43,263 nt of DNA from Alphaproteobacteria bacterium. Its GTDB lineage: Bacteria > Pseudomonadota > Alphaproteobacteria > Micropepsales > Micropepsaceae. Positions 24,886 to 33,313 of this stretch are shown here, piece after piece. The stretch spans positions 21,536 through 64,798 of the forward strand of contig PMKE01000094.1 of NCBI GenBank assembly GCA_003158585.1, in the 5' to 3' direction. The notes under the pieces are model-generated. The model did not search any database. It was not told the DNA's origin and saw nothing but the letters and a program-made list of their open reading frames with translations. Both the position numbers and the translations under genes were made by a program. Position 1 is the first letter of the stretch. Each line of letters opens with the position of its first letter.

Positions 24886-25893
24886 ATGGCAATTCGTGTT
24901 GCTATCAACGGTTTCGGCCGTATCGGCCGGCTGGTGCTGCGTTCGATCGTGGAAGCCGGACGCCGCGACGTGGAAGTCGTCGCCGTCAACGATCTGGGCC
25001 CGGTTCCCACCAATGCGCATCTGTTGCGTTACGATTCCGTACACGGACGTTTTCCGGCGGACGTAACGGTTGATGGCGACACGATGATCGTGGCCGGCCA
25101 GAAGATCAAAGTCACCGCCATCAAGGAGCCGACCGAGCTTCCCTACAAGGACCTCGGCGTCGACATCGCGATGGAATGCACCGGCAGATTCTCGGCGCGC
25201 GACAAGGCGGCGCTGCTGCTCCAGGCGGGTGCCAAGCGCGTGCTGGTCTCGGCCCCATCGGACGGCGCGGACCTGACGGTGGTCTACGGCGTCAACCACG
25301 ACAAGCTGACCAAGGAACACCTCGTCGTCTCCAACGCCTCTTGCACGACCAACGGTCTCGTCCCGGTCGTCAAGGTGCTGAACGATTTGTTCGGCATCGA
25401 GAAGGGCATCATGACGACGATCCACTCCTATACCAACGACCAACCGACGCTCGACCAGCTCCACAAGGACCTCTATCGCGCCCGCGCCGCGGCGCTTTCG
25501 ATGATCCCGACCACCACCGGCGCCGCCAAGGCCGTCGGCCTGGTGCTGCCGGAACTGAAGGGCAAGCTCGACGGCATCTCGGTGCGCGTGCCGACGCCGA
25601 ACGTCTCGCTCATCGACCTCAAGGTCGTCACCAAGAAGCCCACCTCGAAGGACGAGATCAACGCCGCCATGAAGGCTGCGGCCGCCGGCCCGCTCAAGGG
25701 TATCCTCGACATCGTCACGGAGCCGCTGGTCTCGCACGACTTCAACCACATGCCGGCCTCGTCCTACTTCATGCCGGACCAGACCAAGGTGATGGACGGC
25801 AATCTGATCGGCGTGTACGCGTGGTACGACAACGAGTGGGGCTTCTCCAACCGCATGGTCGACACGGCCGTCGCTATGAGCAAGTTCATCTGA
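24886..25893 (+). CDS. gap: Glyceraldehyde-3-phosphate dehydrogenase, type I
   Basis: The 335-residue enzyme interconverts glyceraldehyde-3-phosphate and 1,3-bisphosphoglycerate. The Rossmann motif is [13 protein letters not shown]. Asp36 in VNDLGP favours NAD over NADP. Catalytic Cys153 lies in [12 protein letters not shown], followed by [11 protein letters not shown] with the catalytic His. A very good ribosome-binding site (AGGAGAT) precedes the ATG. The gene lies between tkt and pgk; a strong terminator follows, so pgk may be transcribed partly on its own. Confidence 0.97.
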   Translation: MAIRVAINGFGRIGRLVLRSIVEAGRRDVEVVAVNDLGPVPTNAHLLRYDSVHGRFPADVTVDGDTMIVAGQKIKVTAIKEPTELPYKDLGVDIAMECTGRFSARDKAALLLQAGAKRVLVSAPSDGADLTVVYGVNHDKLTKEHLVVSNASCTTNGLVPVVKVLNDLFGIEKGIMTTIHSYTNDQPTLDQLHKDLYRARAAALSMIPTTTGAAKAVGLVLPELKGKLDGISVRVPTPNVSLIDLKVVTKKPTSKDEINAAMKAAAAGPLKGILDIVTEPLVSHDFNHMPASSYFMPDQTKVMDGNLIGVYAWYDNEWGFSNRMVDTAVAMSKFI

Positions 25894-25900
25894 TCTAAGC

Positions 25901-25930
25901 GAGGGGCGCTGCGGCGCCCCTCACTCTTTT
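25901..25930 (+). terminator. Rho-independent terminator between gap and pgk
   Basis: A perfect 9-base-pair stem (GAGGGGCGC / GCGCCCCTC) with a TGCG loop lies 8 bases after the gap stop and is followed by ACTCTTTT. It should at least attenuate read-through into pgk. Confidence 0.75.
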
Positions 25931-25991
25931 AGCGTATCCGTAGTGTAGCGATCTCCGAGAGCGGGGAGCGCACGAACATAGGACAAGCCCA

Positions 25992-27197
25992 ATGACCACT
26001 TTCCGCACCCTCGACGATCTTCAAGTCGCAGGTAAGCGCGTGTTGGTGCGCGCCGACCTCAACGTGCCGATGAAGGACGGAATCGTCACGGACAGCTCGC
26101 GCATCGACCGGCAGGCCCCGACCATCCGCGAACTCGCGGACAAGGGCGCGCGCGTCATCGTCTGCTCCCACTTCGACCGCCCGAAGGGCAAGGTCGTTCC
26201 TTCCATGTCACTGAGGCCCATCGCCGGCCCGCTCGCCAAGGCGGTCGGCCGTCCGGTGGCCTTCGCCGAGGATTGCGTCGGACCGGTGGCCGAGGCGGCC
26301 GCCGCCAAGCTGAAGGACGGCGAGGTGCTGCTCTTGGAAAACACCCGCTTCCATGCCGGCGAAGAGAAGAACGATCCCGAACTCGCCAAGCAGTTGGCGA
26401 AGCTGGCCGACATCTACGTCAACGACGCCTTCTCAAGTGCCCACCGCGCGCATGCTTCGACCGAAGGGGTGGCGCATCTCTTGCCCTGCGCGGCCGGACG
26501 CTCGATGGAAGCCGAGTTGAAGCATCTCACCAAGGCCTTGAACGATCCCGAGCGCCCGCTGATGGCGGTGATCGGCGGCGCCAAGGTCTCCACCAAGATC
26601 GCGCTGCTCGAAAACCTGGTGAAACGCGTCGAGACGCTGGTGATCGGCGGGGCGATGGCCAACACCTTCCTCGCCGCCGAGGGCGTCAAGGTCGGCAAAT
26701 CGCTTTACGAAGCCGACCACCTCGAGACGGCGCGCCGCGTCATCGCGCTGTCGACCGAAAGCGGCGCGGCGATCTTGTTGCCGACCGACGTCGTGGTCGC
26801 CAAGGAGTTCAAGGCGGGCGCCGCCACGCGCACGATCCCCGTGGATCAGGTTGCTTCCGACGAGATGATCCTCGACATCGGCCCGGCCAGTGTGGAAGCC
26901 TTCGCCAAGCGTCTCACCACCACCAAGACCGTGGTGTGGAACGGCCCGCTCGGCGCCTTCGAGACCCCTCCCTTCGAGAAGGGAACCGTCGCAGCCGCCA
27001 AGCTGGTCGCCGAGCGCACCAAGGCGGGCAAGCTGCTCTCGGTGGCGGGCGGCGGCGACACCGTCTCGGCCCTTAATATGGCGGGTGTGGCGGGTGATTT
27101 CTCTTATGTCTCGACGGCGGGCGGCGCCTTCCTCGAATGGATGGAGGGCCTGGAGCTGCCGGGCGTCGAGGCGCTGATGGTCAAGGAGACCAAATAG
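25992..27197 (+). CDS. pgk: Phosphoglycerate kinase
   Basis: The 401-residue monomeric kinase makes ATP from 1,3-bisphosphoglycerate. Conserved blocks: [16 protein letters not shown] and SHFDRPKG at the N-terminal substrate domain, [21 protein letters not shown], and [14 protein letters not shown]. Then come the nucleotide domain [35 protein letters not shown] and the phosphate-binding loop GGGDTVSAL. Length and ends are standard. The gene is followed by a 119-base palindromic repeat before the class I aldolase. Confidence 0.97.
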   Translation: MTTFRTLDDLQVAGKRVLVRADLNVPMKDGIVTDSSRIDRQAPTIRELADKGARVIVCSHFDRPKGKVVPSMSLRPIAGPLAKAVGRPVAFAEDCVGPVAEAAAAKLKDGEVLLLENTRFHAGEEKNDPELAKQLAKLADIYVNDAFSSAHRAHASTEGVAHLLPCAAGRSMEAELKHLTKALNDPERPLMAVIGGAKVSTKIALLENLVKRVETLVIGGAMANTFLAAEGVKVGKSLYEADHLETARRVIALSTESGAAILLPTDVVVAKEFKAGAATRTIPVDQVASDEMILDIGPASVEAFAKRLTTTKTVVWNGPLGAFETPPFEKGTVAAAKLVAERTKAGKLLSVAGGGDTVSALNMAGVAGDFSYVSTAGGAFLEWMEGLELPGVEALMVKETK

Positions 27198-27225
27198 GTT
27201 TCGGTGTCCTTATTGAGATAACACA

Positions 27226-27344
27226 CTGTCATCCCGGCCGCGCGATGCGCTAGCATTGCGTGAGCCGGGAACCACCCGGTAACCGGCTCGGTGGGTCCCG
27301 GGTTTCGCATTCTTCGAACGAAGAATGCTCGCCCGGGATGACAG
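27226..27344. repeat. Intergenic repeat element with perfect 12-base inverted ends (copy 1)
   Basis: The 119-base element starts CTGTCATCCCGG and ends CCGGGATGACAG, a perfect inverted pair. Inside is another palindrome around GCATTCTTCGAACGAAGAATGC. A second element with the same ends lies at 30228-30350. It fills the gap between pgk and the class I aldolase gene and has no coding content. Confidence 0.8.
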
Positions 27345-27382
27345 AATTATTTGTCGGGCTAACTCGAACTGGACGTGATGCC

Positions 27383-28300
27383 ATGACCGACGCCGTACAG
27401 GAAATCCTGAGCTGGTATGAGAGCGACAATCCGGGCGTGAAGACCAATCTGGCCCGCATGCTCTATCACGGCCGCCTGGGTGGAACGGGCAAGCTGGTCA
27501 TCCTGCCGGTCGACCAGGGCTTCGAGCACGGACCCGACCGCTGCTTCGTGCCGAATCCGCCGGCCTACGATCCGCGCTGGCACTTCCAGCTGGCAATCGA
27601 GGCGGGGCTGTCGGCCTTCGCCTCGCCGCTCGGCATGCTGGAATCGGGGGCGGCGACCTATGCCGGACAGATTCCCCTGATCCTCAAGGTCAACAGCGCC
27701 AACCTGCTCTATCCCAAGGAGGGACCCAAGACGCAGGCGGTGACTTCGACGGTGCGCGACGCGCTGCGACTCGGCTGCACGGCGGTGGGGCTCACCATCT
27801 ATCCCGGCTCGCTCAAATCCTACGAAATGTTCGAGACGGCGCGCGAGTTCGTGGCCGCGGCCAAGGACGTGGGCCTGCCGACGGTGATCTGGTCCTATCC
27901 GCGCGGCGAGGATCTCACCACGGAGGCGGAAACCGCCGTCGACATCTGCACCTATGCGACGCAGCTGGCGGCGCTGCTCGGCGCCCACATCATCAAGGTC
28001 AAGCTGCCGACGCGCCACGTCGAAGCCAGGGACGTGAGCGAGCTTTACAAGAAAGGCAATGTGCCCATCGAGACCTTGCCCGACCGCATCAAGCTGGTGA
28101 TGAAGGCCGCCTTCGACGGACGGCGCATGGTGGTGTTCTCGGGCGGCAGCAAGAAGAACGACGCCGAAATTTTTGAGGAAGCCCGCGCCATCAAGGCGGG
28201 CGGCGGCACCGGCTCGATCATCGGCCGCAACTCCTTCCAGCGCGAGAAGAGCGAGGCACTCGAGCTGCTGGGCAAGCTCATCGAGGTGTATAAGGAATAG
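27383..28300 (+). CDS. fbaB: Class I fructose-bisphosphate aldolase (DhnA/FbaB type)
   Basis: This Schiff-base aldolase splits or forms fructose-1,6-bisphosphate. The 305-residue product has the FbaB-type signature VILPVDQGFEHGPDRCF. The presumed catalytic lysine region is HIIKVKLPT, and the C-terminal phosphate loop reads VVFSGGSKKND and AGGGTGSIIGRN. The chosen ATG (27383) lies in the same frame as an upstream start at 27260, but that part overlaps the palindromic repeat and is not protein-like. A class II aldolase sits 847 bases downstream, so the organism has both types together. Confidence 0.93.
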   Translation: MTDAVQEILSWYESDNPGVKTNLARMLYHGRLGGTGKLVILPVDQGFEHGPDRCFVPNPPAYDPRWHFQLAIEAGLSAFASPLGMLESGAATYAGQIPLILKVNSANLLYPKEGPKTQAVTSTVRDALRLGCTAVGLTIYPGSLKSYEMFETAREFVAAAKDVGLPTVIWSYPRGEDLTTEAETAVDICTYATQLAALLGAHIIKVKLPTRHVEARDVSELYKKGNVPIETLPDRIKLVMKAAFDGRRMVVFSGGSKKNDAEIFEEARAIKAGGGTGSIIGRNSFQREKSEALELLGKLIEVYKE

Positions 28301-28309
28301 AATTGCCTA

Positions 28310-28423
28310 CCCCTTGTGGGGTGGCCGAAAAATGCGAAGCGTTTTTCGGGTGGGGGGCGGTGCACGATGCAAATGCAAGCCCCCCACCCGACGCGCTTCG
28401 CGCGTCGACCTCCCCACAAGGGG
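28310..28423. repeat. Cruciform-forming repeat upstream of thiE
   Basis: Perfect 12-base outer arms (CCCCTTGTGGGG / CCCCACAAGGGG) and 11-base inner arms (GGGTGGGGGGC at 28348-28358, GCCCCCCACCC at 28379-28389) enclose two sub-hairpins (GAAAAATGCGAAGCGTTTTTC and CGACGCGCTTCGCGCGTCG without its ends). It lies wholly in the 142-base gap between the aldolase and thiE and could act as transcription terminator, mRNA stabiliser or simply a dispersed repeat. Confidence 0.7.
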
Positions 28424-28442
28424 GAGGTAAAATCGAGCCGCC

Positions 28443-29063
28443 ATGACCGAACGCTGTCGCCTTTATCTCATCACGCCGCCGAAGATCGAGCTTGCCGTTT
28501 TTGCGGAGACGTTGAACCGCACGCTGGGCGCGGGCGATGTCGCGTCGTTGCAGTTGCGGCTGAAGGATGTGCCGGACGAGGAAATCGAAAAGACAGTCGA
28601 GGTGCTGATGCCCGTGGCCCAAAACGCGGACGTCGCCTTCATCCTCAACGACCGGCCGGATCTCGCGGGGCGCTTCGGCTGCGACGGGGTGCATATCGGC
28701 CAGGAGGACGGTACCTATGCGGCGGCACGCGCGGCGGTGGGGCCGGAGCGCATCGTCGGGGTCACCTGCCACGCCTCGCGTCATCTGGCGGTGGAAGCGG
28801 CCGATGCAGGTGCCGATTACGTCGCCTTCGGGGCCTTCTTCCCCACACGGACGAAAGAACCCAAAGTGTACTGCGATCTCGATACCCTGAAATGGTGGGC
28901 GGAGCTGATGGTGGTGCCGTGCGTCGCCATCGGCGGGATCACGGTGGAGAACGCGAAGCCCCTTGTCGAAGCGGGCGCCGATTTTCTGGCGGTTTCGAGC
29001 GGCGTGTGGGACCATCCCGATGGTCCGGCGGCTGCCGTCAAGGCTTTCAACGCATTGTTCTAA
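28443..29063 (+). CDS. thiE: Thiamine phosphate synthase
   Basis: ThiE joins the hydroxymethylpyrimidine and thiazole halves of thiamine. The 206-residue TIM barrel has LYLITPP at the start, SLQLRLKD, the pyrophosphate-site block [38 protein letters not shown], and the end loop [35 protein letters not shown] replaces the more usual QLR(E/D)K, common in alphaproteobacteria. No TPP riboswitch was recognised upstream; instead there is a cruciform repeat. Its placement within the transketolase/aldolase cluster is sensible because transketolase needs thiamine diphosphate. Confidence 0.9.
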   Translation: MTERCRLYLITPPKIELAVFAETLNRTLGAGDVASLQLRLKDVPDEEIEKTVEVLMPVAQNADVAFILNDRPDLAGRFGCDGVHIGQEDGTYAAARAAVGPERIVGVTCHASRHLAVEAADAGADYVAFGAFFPTRTKEPKVYCDLDTLKWWAELMVVPCVAIGGITVENAKPLVEAGADFLAVSSGVWDHPDGPAAAVKAFNALF

Positions 29064-29146
29064 TTCGATATTTTTGACGCATCCGGGCGGCGTTGTGTTG
29101 CCCGGGGGCGGCCTTTATGTAGGCCGCGCCATCTCATGAGGACGAC

Positions 29147-30223
29147 ATGACAACGCATCTCAAACCTGGCGTCGTGACCGGCAAGGAATACCGGCAGTTG
29201 ATCGCGGCCTGCAAAGAAGGCGGCTATGCGCTTCCGGCGGTGAACGTCGTCGGCACCAACGTCCTCAATGCGGTGATGGAATGCGCGGCGAAAGCCAAGT
29301 CGGACGTCATCATCCAGATGTCGAACGGCGGCGCCCGCTTCTTCGCGGGCGAAGGCCTGCCCGACCAGCACAAGGCGCGGGTGCTGGGCGCCACATCCGT
29401 GGCGCAGCACGTGCATCTCCTGGCGGAAGCCTACGGCATCTGCGCCGTGCTCCACACCGACCACGCCAATCGCAAGCTGGTGCCGTGGGTGGACGGGCTG
29501 ATCGACCAGAGCGAAATGTATTTCGAAAAGACCGGCAAGCCGCTGTTCTCCTCCCACATGCTCGACCTCTCGGCCGAACCGCTGGAGGACAACCTCAAAG
29601 AATGCGCGCGCGTCTTGAAGCGCCTGACGCCGCTCGGCATGAGCCTCGAAATCGAGCTGGGCGTCACCGGCGGCGAAGAGGACGGCATCGGCCACGAGCT
29701 TTCGGAAGGCGACGTCGGCAATCCCAAGCTCTACACCCAGCCGGAAGACGTGCTGCGGGCCTATGAGGTGCTGAGCCCGCTCGGCCACTTCACCGTGGCG
29801 GCTTCGTTCGGCAACGTGCATGGCGTCTATGCCCCCGGCAACGTCAAGCTGCGCCCGATCATCCTGAAGAACTCGCAGGACCTCGTCGCCAAGACGCACG
29901 ATCTGAACGCCAGGCCGCTCGACCTCGTGTTCCACGGCGGCTCGGGTACGCCCAACAATCTCATCCGGGAAGCGGTGGGCTACGGCGTGTTCAAGATGAA
30001 CATCGACACCGACCTGCAGTTCGCGCTGGCACACGCGGTCGCGGCGCAAGTGGACAAGAATCCGCGCGCCTTCAAATATCAGGTCGATCCCGACAACCAG
30101 AAGCCGTACAAGTCCATCTACGATCCGCGCAAATGGCTGCGCGCGGGCGAACTTGGGGTCGCGGAGCGCCTCGAAGAGGCGATGCGGGACCTGGGTTCGG
30201 TGGGCAAGACGCTGGCCCAATAA
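29147..30223 (+). CDS. fbaA: Class II fructose-bisphosphate aldolase (FbaA type)
   Basis: The 358-residue zinc-dependent aldolase is of the class IIA (E. coli FbaA) subtype. The zinc-binding block is VLHTDHANRKLVPWVD. Other conserved segments are LFSSHMLDLSAEPLEDN, EIELGVTGGEEDGIGH, the zinc His in ASFGNVHGVYAPGN, LVFHGGSGTPNN, and GVFKMNIDTDLQFA. GAGGA precedes the ATG. It catalyses the same reaction as the class I enzyme two genes upstream by a different mechanism, so either gluconeogenic/glycolytic division of labour or condition-specific use is likely. Confidence 0.96.
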   Translation: MTTHLKPGVVTGKEYRQLIAACKEGGYALPAVNVVGTNVLNAVMECAAKAKSDVIIQMSNGGARFFAGEGLPDQHKARVLGATSVAQHVHLLAEAYGICAVLHTDHANRKLVPWVDGLIDQSEMYFEKTGKPLFSSHMLDLSAEPLEDNLKECARVLKRLTPLGMSLEIELGVTGGEEDGIGHELSEGDVGNPKLYTQPEDVLRAYEVLSPLGHFTVAASFGNVHGVYAPGNVKLRPIILKNSQDLVAKTHDLNARPLDLVFHGGSGTPNNLIREAVGYGVFKMNIDTDLQFALAHAVAAQVDKNPRAFKYQVDPDNQKPYKSIYDPRKWLRAGELGVAERLEEAMRDLGSVGKTLAQ

Positions 30224-30227
30224 ATCC

Positions 30228-30350
30228 TGTCATCCCGGTCAAGCGGTGCGAAGCACCGCGTAGAACCGGGACCCACCTTCCAGACGGCGCGAGTTTCATA
30301 GTGGGTCTCGGGTCTCCCCCGGACGATGTCCGGGGTCGCCCGGGATGACA
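30228..30350. repeat. Intergenic repeat element with perfect 11-base inverted ends (copy 2)
   Basis: This 123-base element begins TGTCATCCCGG and ends CCGGGATGACA, the same termini as the element at 27226-27344. The interior contains further palindromes (AAGCGGTGCGAAGCACCGCG and CCCCCGGACGATGTCCGGGG). It lies between the class II aldolase gene and efp. Confidence 0.8.
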
Positions 30351-30423
30351 TTTTGCTTCGTGGCTGATAGAACCCGCGCGCGCATTTTCAGACCAAGTAT
30401 TTCCGCGCCGGAGCGCCATTTAC

Positions 30424-30993
30424 ATGTCCAAGATCGCAGGAAACGAAATCCGCCCGGGCACGCTAATCGAGCACAATGGCGGGCTGTGGATCGCGGTGAA
30501 GACCCAGGCCGTCAAACCAGGCAAGGGCGGCGCCTATAACCAGGTCGAGCTCAAGAACATCGTCACGGGCACCAAGCTGAACGAACGCTTCCGCTCCGAT
30601 GCGGCGGTGGACGAAATCTATCTCGAAAAGAAAGATTACCAGTTCCTCTACGCCACGGGCGACATGCTCACCTTCATGGACATCCAGACTTACGAGCAGA
30701 TCGAGTTGCAGCGAGACTTCATCGGCGACCGCGCGCTGTTCCTCCAGGACGGCATGAAGGTCATGGTGCAGAGCTACGAAGGCAGACCCCTCAGCGTGCA
30801 GATGCCCGTCCACGTGACGCTGACGGTGACTGAAGCCGACCCCGTGCTGAGAGGCGGCACGGCGGCGCCCTCCTACAAGAACGCGGTGCTGGAGAACGGA
30901 CTGAAAATACTGGTGCCGCCGTTCATCGACGCGGGCGCCAAGATCGTGGTTTCCACCGAGGACGGTTCGTATGTGAAGCGGGCTGAAGCCTGA
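30424..30993 (+). CDS. efp: Translation elongation factor P
   Basis: EF-P rescues ribosomes stalled at consecutive prolines. The 189-residue product has the three-domain layout. The modification loop [10 protein letters not shown] has Lys34 at the position that EpmA modifies in many proteobacteria. Later come [15 protein letters not shown] (domain II) and the C-terminal [38 protein letters not shown]. The stop overlaps the suhB start by one base (TGATG). No epmA/epmB is in the window, so modification cannot be confirmed from here. Confidence 0.96.
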   Translation: MSKIAGNEIRPGTLIEHNGGLWIAVKTQAVKPGKGGAYNQVELKNIVTGTKLNERFRSDAAVDEIYLEKKDYQFLYATGDMLTFMDIQTYEQIELQRDFIGDRALFLQDGMKVMVQSYEGRPLSVQMPVHVTLTVTEADPVLRGGTAAPSYKNAVLENGLKILVPPFIDAGAKIVVSTEDGSYVKRAEA

Positions 30994-31811
30994 TGCCCTA
31001 CCTTTCCCCCGCTCTGAACGTCATGGTGATGGCCGCGCGGAAAGCCGGTCGGCCGCTGATCCGCGACTTCGGCGAACTGGAGAACCTTCAGATTTCCCTC
31101 AAGGGGCCGGCGGATTTCGTTTCCAGCGCCGACGAGCGGACCGAGCGCATCCTGATCGAAGAGCTTTCGCGCGCCCGCCCCGGCTACGGCTTCTTCGCCG
31201 AGGAAACCGGAGTGCGGGAAGGTCCCGACAAGTCGCACCGCTTCATCATCGATCCCATCGACGGCACCACGAACTTCCTGCACGGCGTTCCCATCTTCGC
31301 CATGTCCATCGCCCTCGAACGCGAGGGCCAGCTCGTCTCCGCCGTGGTCTACAATCCGGTGACGGACGAGATGTACGTGGCCGAGAAGGGCTCCGGTGCC
31401 TATCTCAACGACAAGCGGCTCAGAGTGGCGGCGCGCAAATCGCTGGCCGAGTCCCTCATCGCCACAGGCATTCCGTTCATGGGGCGCGGGGACCAGGCGC
31501 AGCACGACCGCTCGCTGGCCGAAGTCCGCGCGGTGATCGCCAGGACCACGGGCATCCGGCGCTGCGGCTCGGCCGCGCTGGATCTGGCCTCTGTCGCGGC
31601 GGGGCGGTTCGACGGTTTCTGGGAGCGGGGCCTCAACCCGTGGGACATCGCCGCAGGTGTTCTCCTGGTCCGCGAGGCCGGCGGCGTCGTCACCGATGCG
31701 GACGGCGGTCCGTCGCCGCTGGAAAAAGGCGAAATCCTCGCCGCCAACGAACCCCTGCATCCGCAGATTCTGAAACTTCTGAAAGAAGCCGCCCCGGCCC
31801 GTACGGGTTGA
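30993..31811 (+). CDS. suhB: Inositol-1-monophosphatase family protein (SuhB-like)
   Basis: The 272-residue enzyme belongs to the inositol monophosphatase/SuhB family, magnesium- and lithium-sensitive phosphatases; in E. coli SuhB also acts in rRNA antitermination. Metal-site motifs: GYGFFAEETG (about 65-74), DPIDGTTNFLHG (about 89-100), and WDIAAGVLLVREAGG (about 217-231). The ATG overlaps the efp stop by one base, implying coupled translation; efp-suhB pairing is frequent in alphaproteobacteria. Confidence 0.92.
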   Translation: MPYLSPALNVMVMAARKAGRPLIRDFGELENLQISLKGPADFVSSADERTERILIEELSRARPGYGFFAEETGVREGPDKSHRFIIDPIDGTTNFLHGVPIFAMSIALEREGQLVSAVVYNPVTDEMYVAEKGSGAYLNDKRLRVAARKSLAESLIATGIPFMGRGDQAQHDRSLAEVRAVIARTTGIRRCGSAALDLASVAAGRFDGFWERGLNPWDIAAGVLLVREAGGVVTDADGGPSPLEKGEILAANEPLHPQILKLLKEAAPARTG

Positions 31812-31831
31812 GGGCAGAAGGCGGGGCGTCT

Positions 31832-32707
31832 ATGTTTCGCAGGCAGTCCGGCCCGTTTGATTCGATGCGATCTGTCTTGGCTCTCACGACGCTTGTGGCG
31901 ATCGCCGCGCTCTCTTCGGCGGCGGCGCAGAGCTATGAGAGCGTCACCGTCAATCCGGGCGGCACCAGGGTGCTGATCGATCCGGGCACCGGCCAGACGC
32001 GCGTCGTGCCGCCGCTTCTCATGCCGGGCGAAGGGCAGGAGACGATCAGGCTGCGTCCGCCGGGACATCATCGCAGGGCGCGGACGGCAGCGCGTCCGGC
32101 TGCACCTGCAAGCGTTGCCTCCGTTCCGAGCGTGCCGCGCACCGCAACGGCTGCCCCTGTGCAACGGGCGGCGCCATCGAGCGGCTTGGCGGACTTGACC
32201 GATCTGGCGACGCAGGCGCCCACGCCCCCGCCCACACCGCCGCCCCCGCGCAGGCCGCCGCCGCAAGTACAGCCGCCGCGCCATGCCGCCGTTGTCGAAA
32301 CGCCGCCGCCACCAGCCAAGCCGGTCGTGCAGACGCGTACTGCCAGCATCGAGACGCCGCGGCCGGTCCGGTCGCGCGCAGAAGGCGGCAAGGCGCGCGG
32401 CGTCATCACTTTCGCCGCGAACGCCAGCGATCCCTCCACGACGGCGGTCGCCACCGTGCGGTCGCTCGCGAGCGAGCTGAACAACGCGTTGACGAACAGC
32501 GGGACCCGCGTGGAGATCAAGGCCTATGCGGGCGAACGGGGCGAGAAATCCTCGGATACGCGGCGCATGTCGCTCAAGCGCGCCCTCGTCATTCGCCAGC
32601 TTCTGATCGACGACGGCGTGCCCGCCGAACGCATCGACGTGTTCGCCCTGGGCGGCGTCGAAGACGACGGCCCGACCGACCGCGTGGACATCTTCCTCAA
32701 AAGCTAG
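31832..32707 (+). CDS. Exported proline-rich protein with OmpA-like C-terminal domain
   Basis: The ~291-residue protein has a signal peptide (about 12-33, ending SSAAAQ). Next are a short N-terminal segment (VNPGGTRVLIDPGTGQTRVVPP) and a long Ala/Pro/Arg-rich spacer (about 75-195, with runs of PP and PTPP). The C-terminal domain of about 100 residues resembles OmpA/MotB peptidoglycan-binding folds: VRSLASELNNALTNSGTRVEIKAYAG...MSLKRALVIRQLLIDDGVPAERIDVFALG. The spacer could span the periplasm to peptidoglycan. The true start could also be Met at 31865. It follows suhB by 20 bases, likely in the same operon. Confidence 0.75.
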   Translation: MFRRQSGPFDSMRSVLALTTLVAIAALSSAAAQSYESVTVNPGGTRVLIDPGTGQTRVVPPLLMPGEGQETIRLRPPGHHRRARTAARPAAPASVASVPSVPRTATAAPVQRAAPSSGLADLTDLATQAPTPPPTPPPPRRPPPQVQPPRHAAVVETPPPPAKPVVQTRTASIETPRPVRSRAEGGKARGVITFAANASDPSTTAVATVRSLASELNNALTNSGTRVEIKAYAGERGEKSSDTRRMSLKRALVIRQLLIDDGVPAERIDVFALGGVEDDGPTDRVDIFLKS

Positions 32708-32776
32708 GGCCGGTTGCCCAGTTGCGGCAGGCCAACTAGACTTCCCTCAGCGTTGACGCCGAGGGGGACCCTTACC

Positions 32777-33313
32777 GTGACATCTCGAATTGCAGTGGGC
32801 GCGATGGCGCTGGCGATCTTCGGCGTGCTGCCGGCCGAAGCAAAATCCACCATGGAAACCGCCGGGACGGTGGTCGCCATCACCCTGCCTGCCATTGCCG
32901 GCGGCCTTACCCTGGCAAAGCGCGATTGGACGGGAACCGCCCAGTTCTTCGTCACCACGGCGCTGACCGTGGGCACGGCCTATGGGCTGAAGCATCTCTT
33001 ACGCGAACAGCGGCCCGATCATTCCGATTTCCATTCGTTTCCCTCCGACACCAGCGCGCTGGCCTTCGCGCCCGCCCAGTTCCTCTGGCAGCGCTACGGT
33101 TGGCAATACGGCCTGCCGGCCTACGGCGCCGCCGCTTTCGTGGGATGGTCGCGGGTCGATGCCAAGAGACATCACTGGTGGGACGTCGCGGCTAGCGCAG
33201 GGATTTCCCTGGCATTCAACGAGCTCATCACGACGCGCTATCACCCGCGGTTCGAACCCTATGTCACAGCCGACGCCGACGGCGTGTATGCGGGCCTGAC
33301 CTACCACTTGTGA
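32777..33313 (+). CDS. PAP2-superfamily phosphatase-like membrane/exported protein
   Basis: The ~178-residue protein begins with a signal peptide or anchor (about 1-23) and has the PAP2 lipid phosphatase layout. Motif 1 is KHLLREQRP (K-x6-RP), motif 2 SFPSDTSALAF, and motif 3 SRVDAKRHHWWD (SR-x5-H-x3-D). Motif 2 deviates: the usual PSGH is PSDT, so the assisting histidine is missing although the motif 3 catalytic His is present. Substrate unknown; lipid phosphates or undecaprenyl pyrophosphate are typical. The start is a GTG behind GAGGGGG. Its stop touches the stop of the convergent MFS gene. Confidence 0.82.
   Translation: MTSRIAVGAMALAIFGVLPAEAKSTMETAGTVVAITLPAIAGGLTLAKRDWTGTAQFFVTTALTVGTAYGLKHLLREQRPDHSDFHSFPSDTSALAFAPAQFLWQRYGWQYGLPAYGAAAFVGWSRVDAKRHHWWDVAASAGISLAFNELITTRYHPRFEPYVTADADGVYAGLTYHL

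Noticed and set aside
28300-28442. TPP riboswitch before thiE
   Set aside because: Only a nested palindrome is seen; I could not find the conserved thi-box elements.
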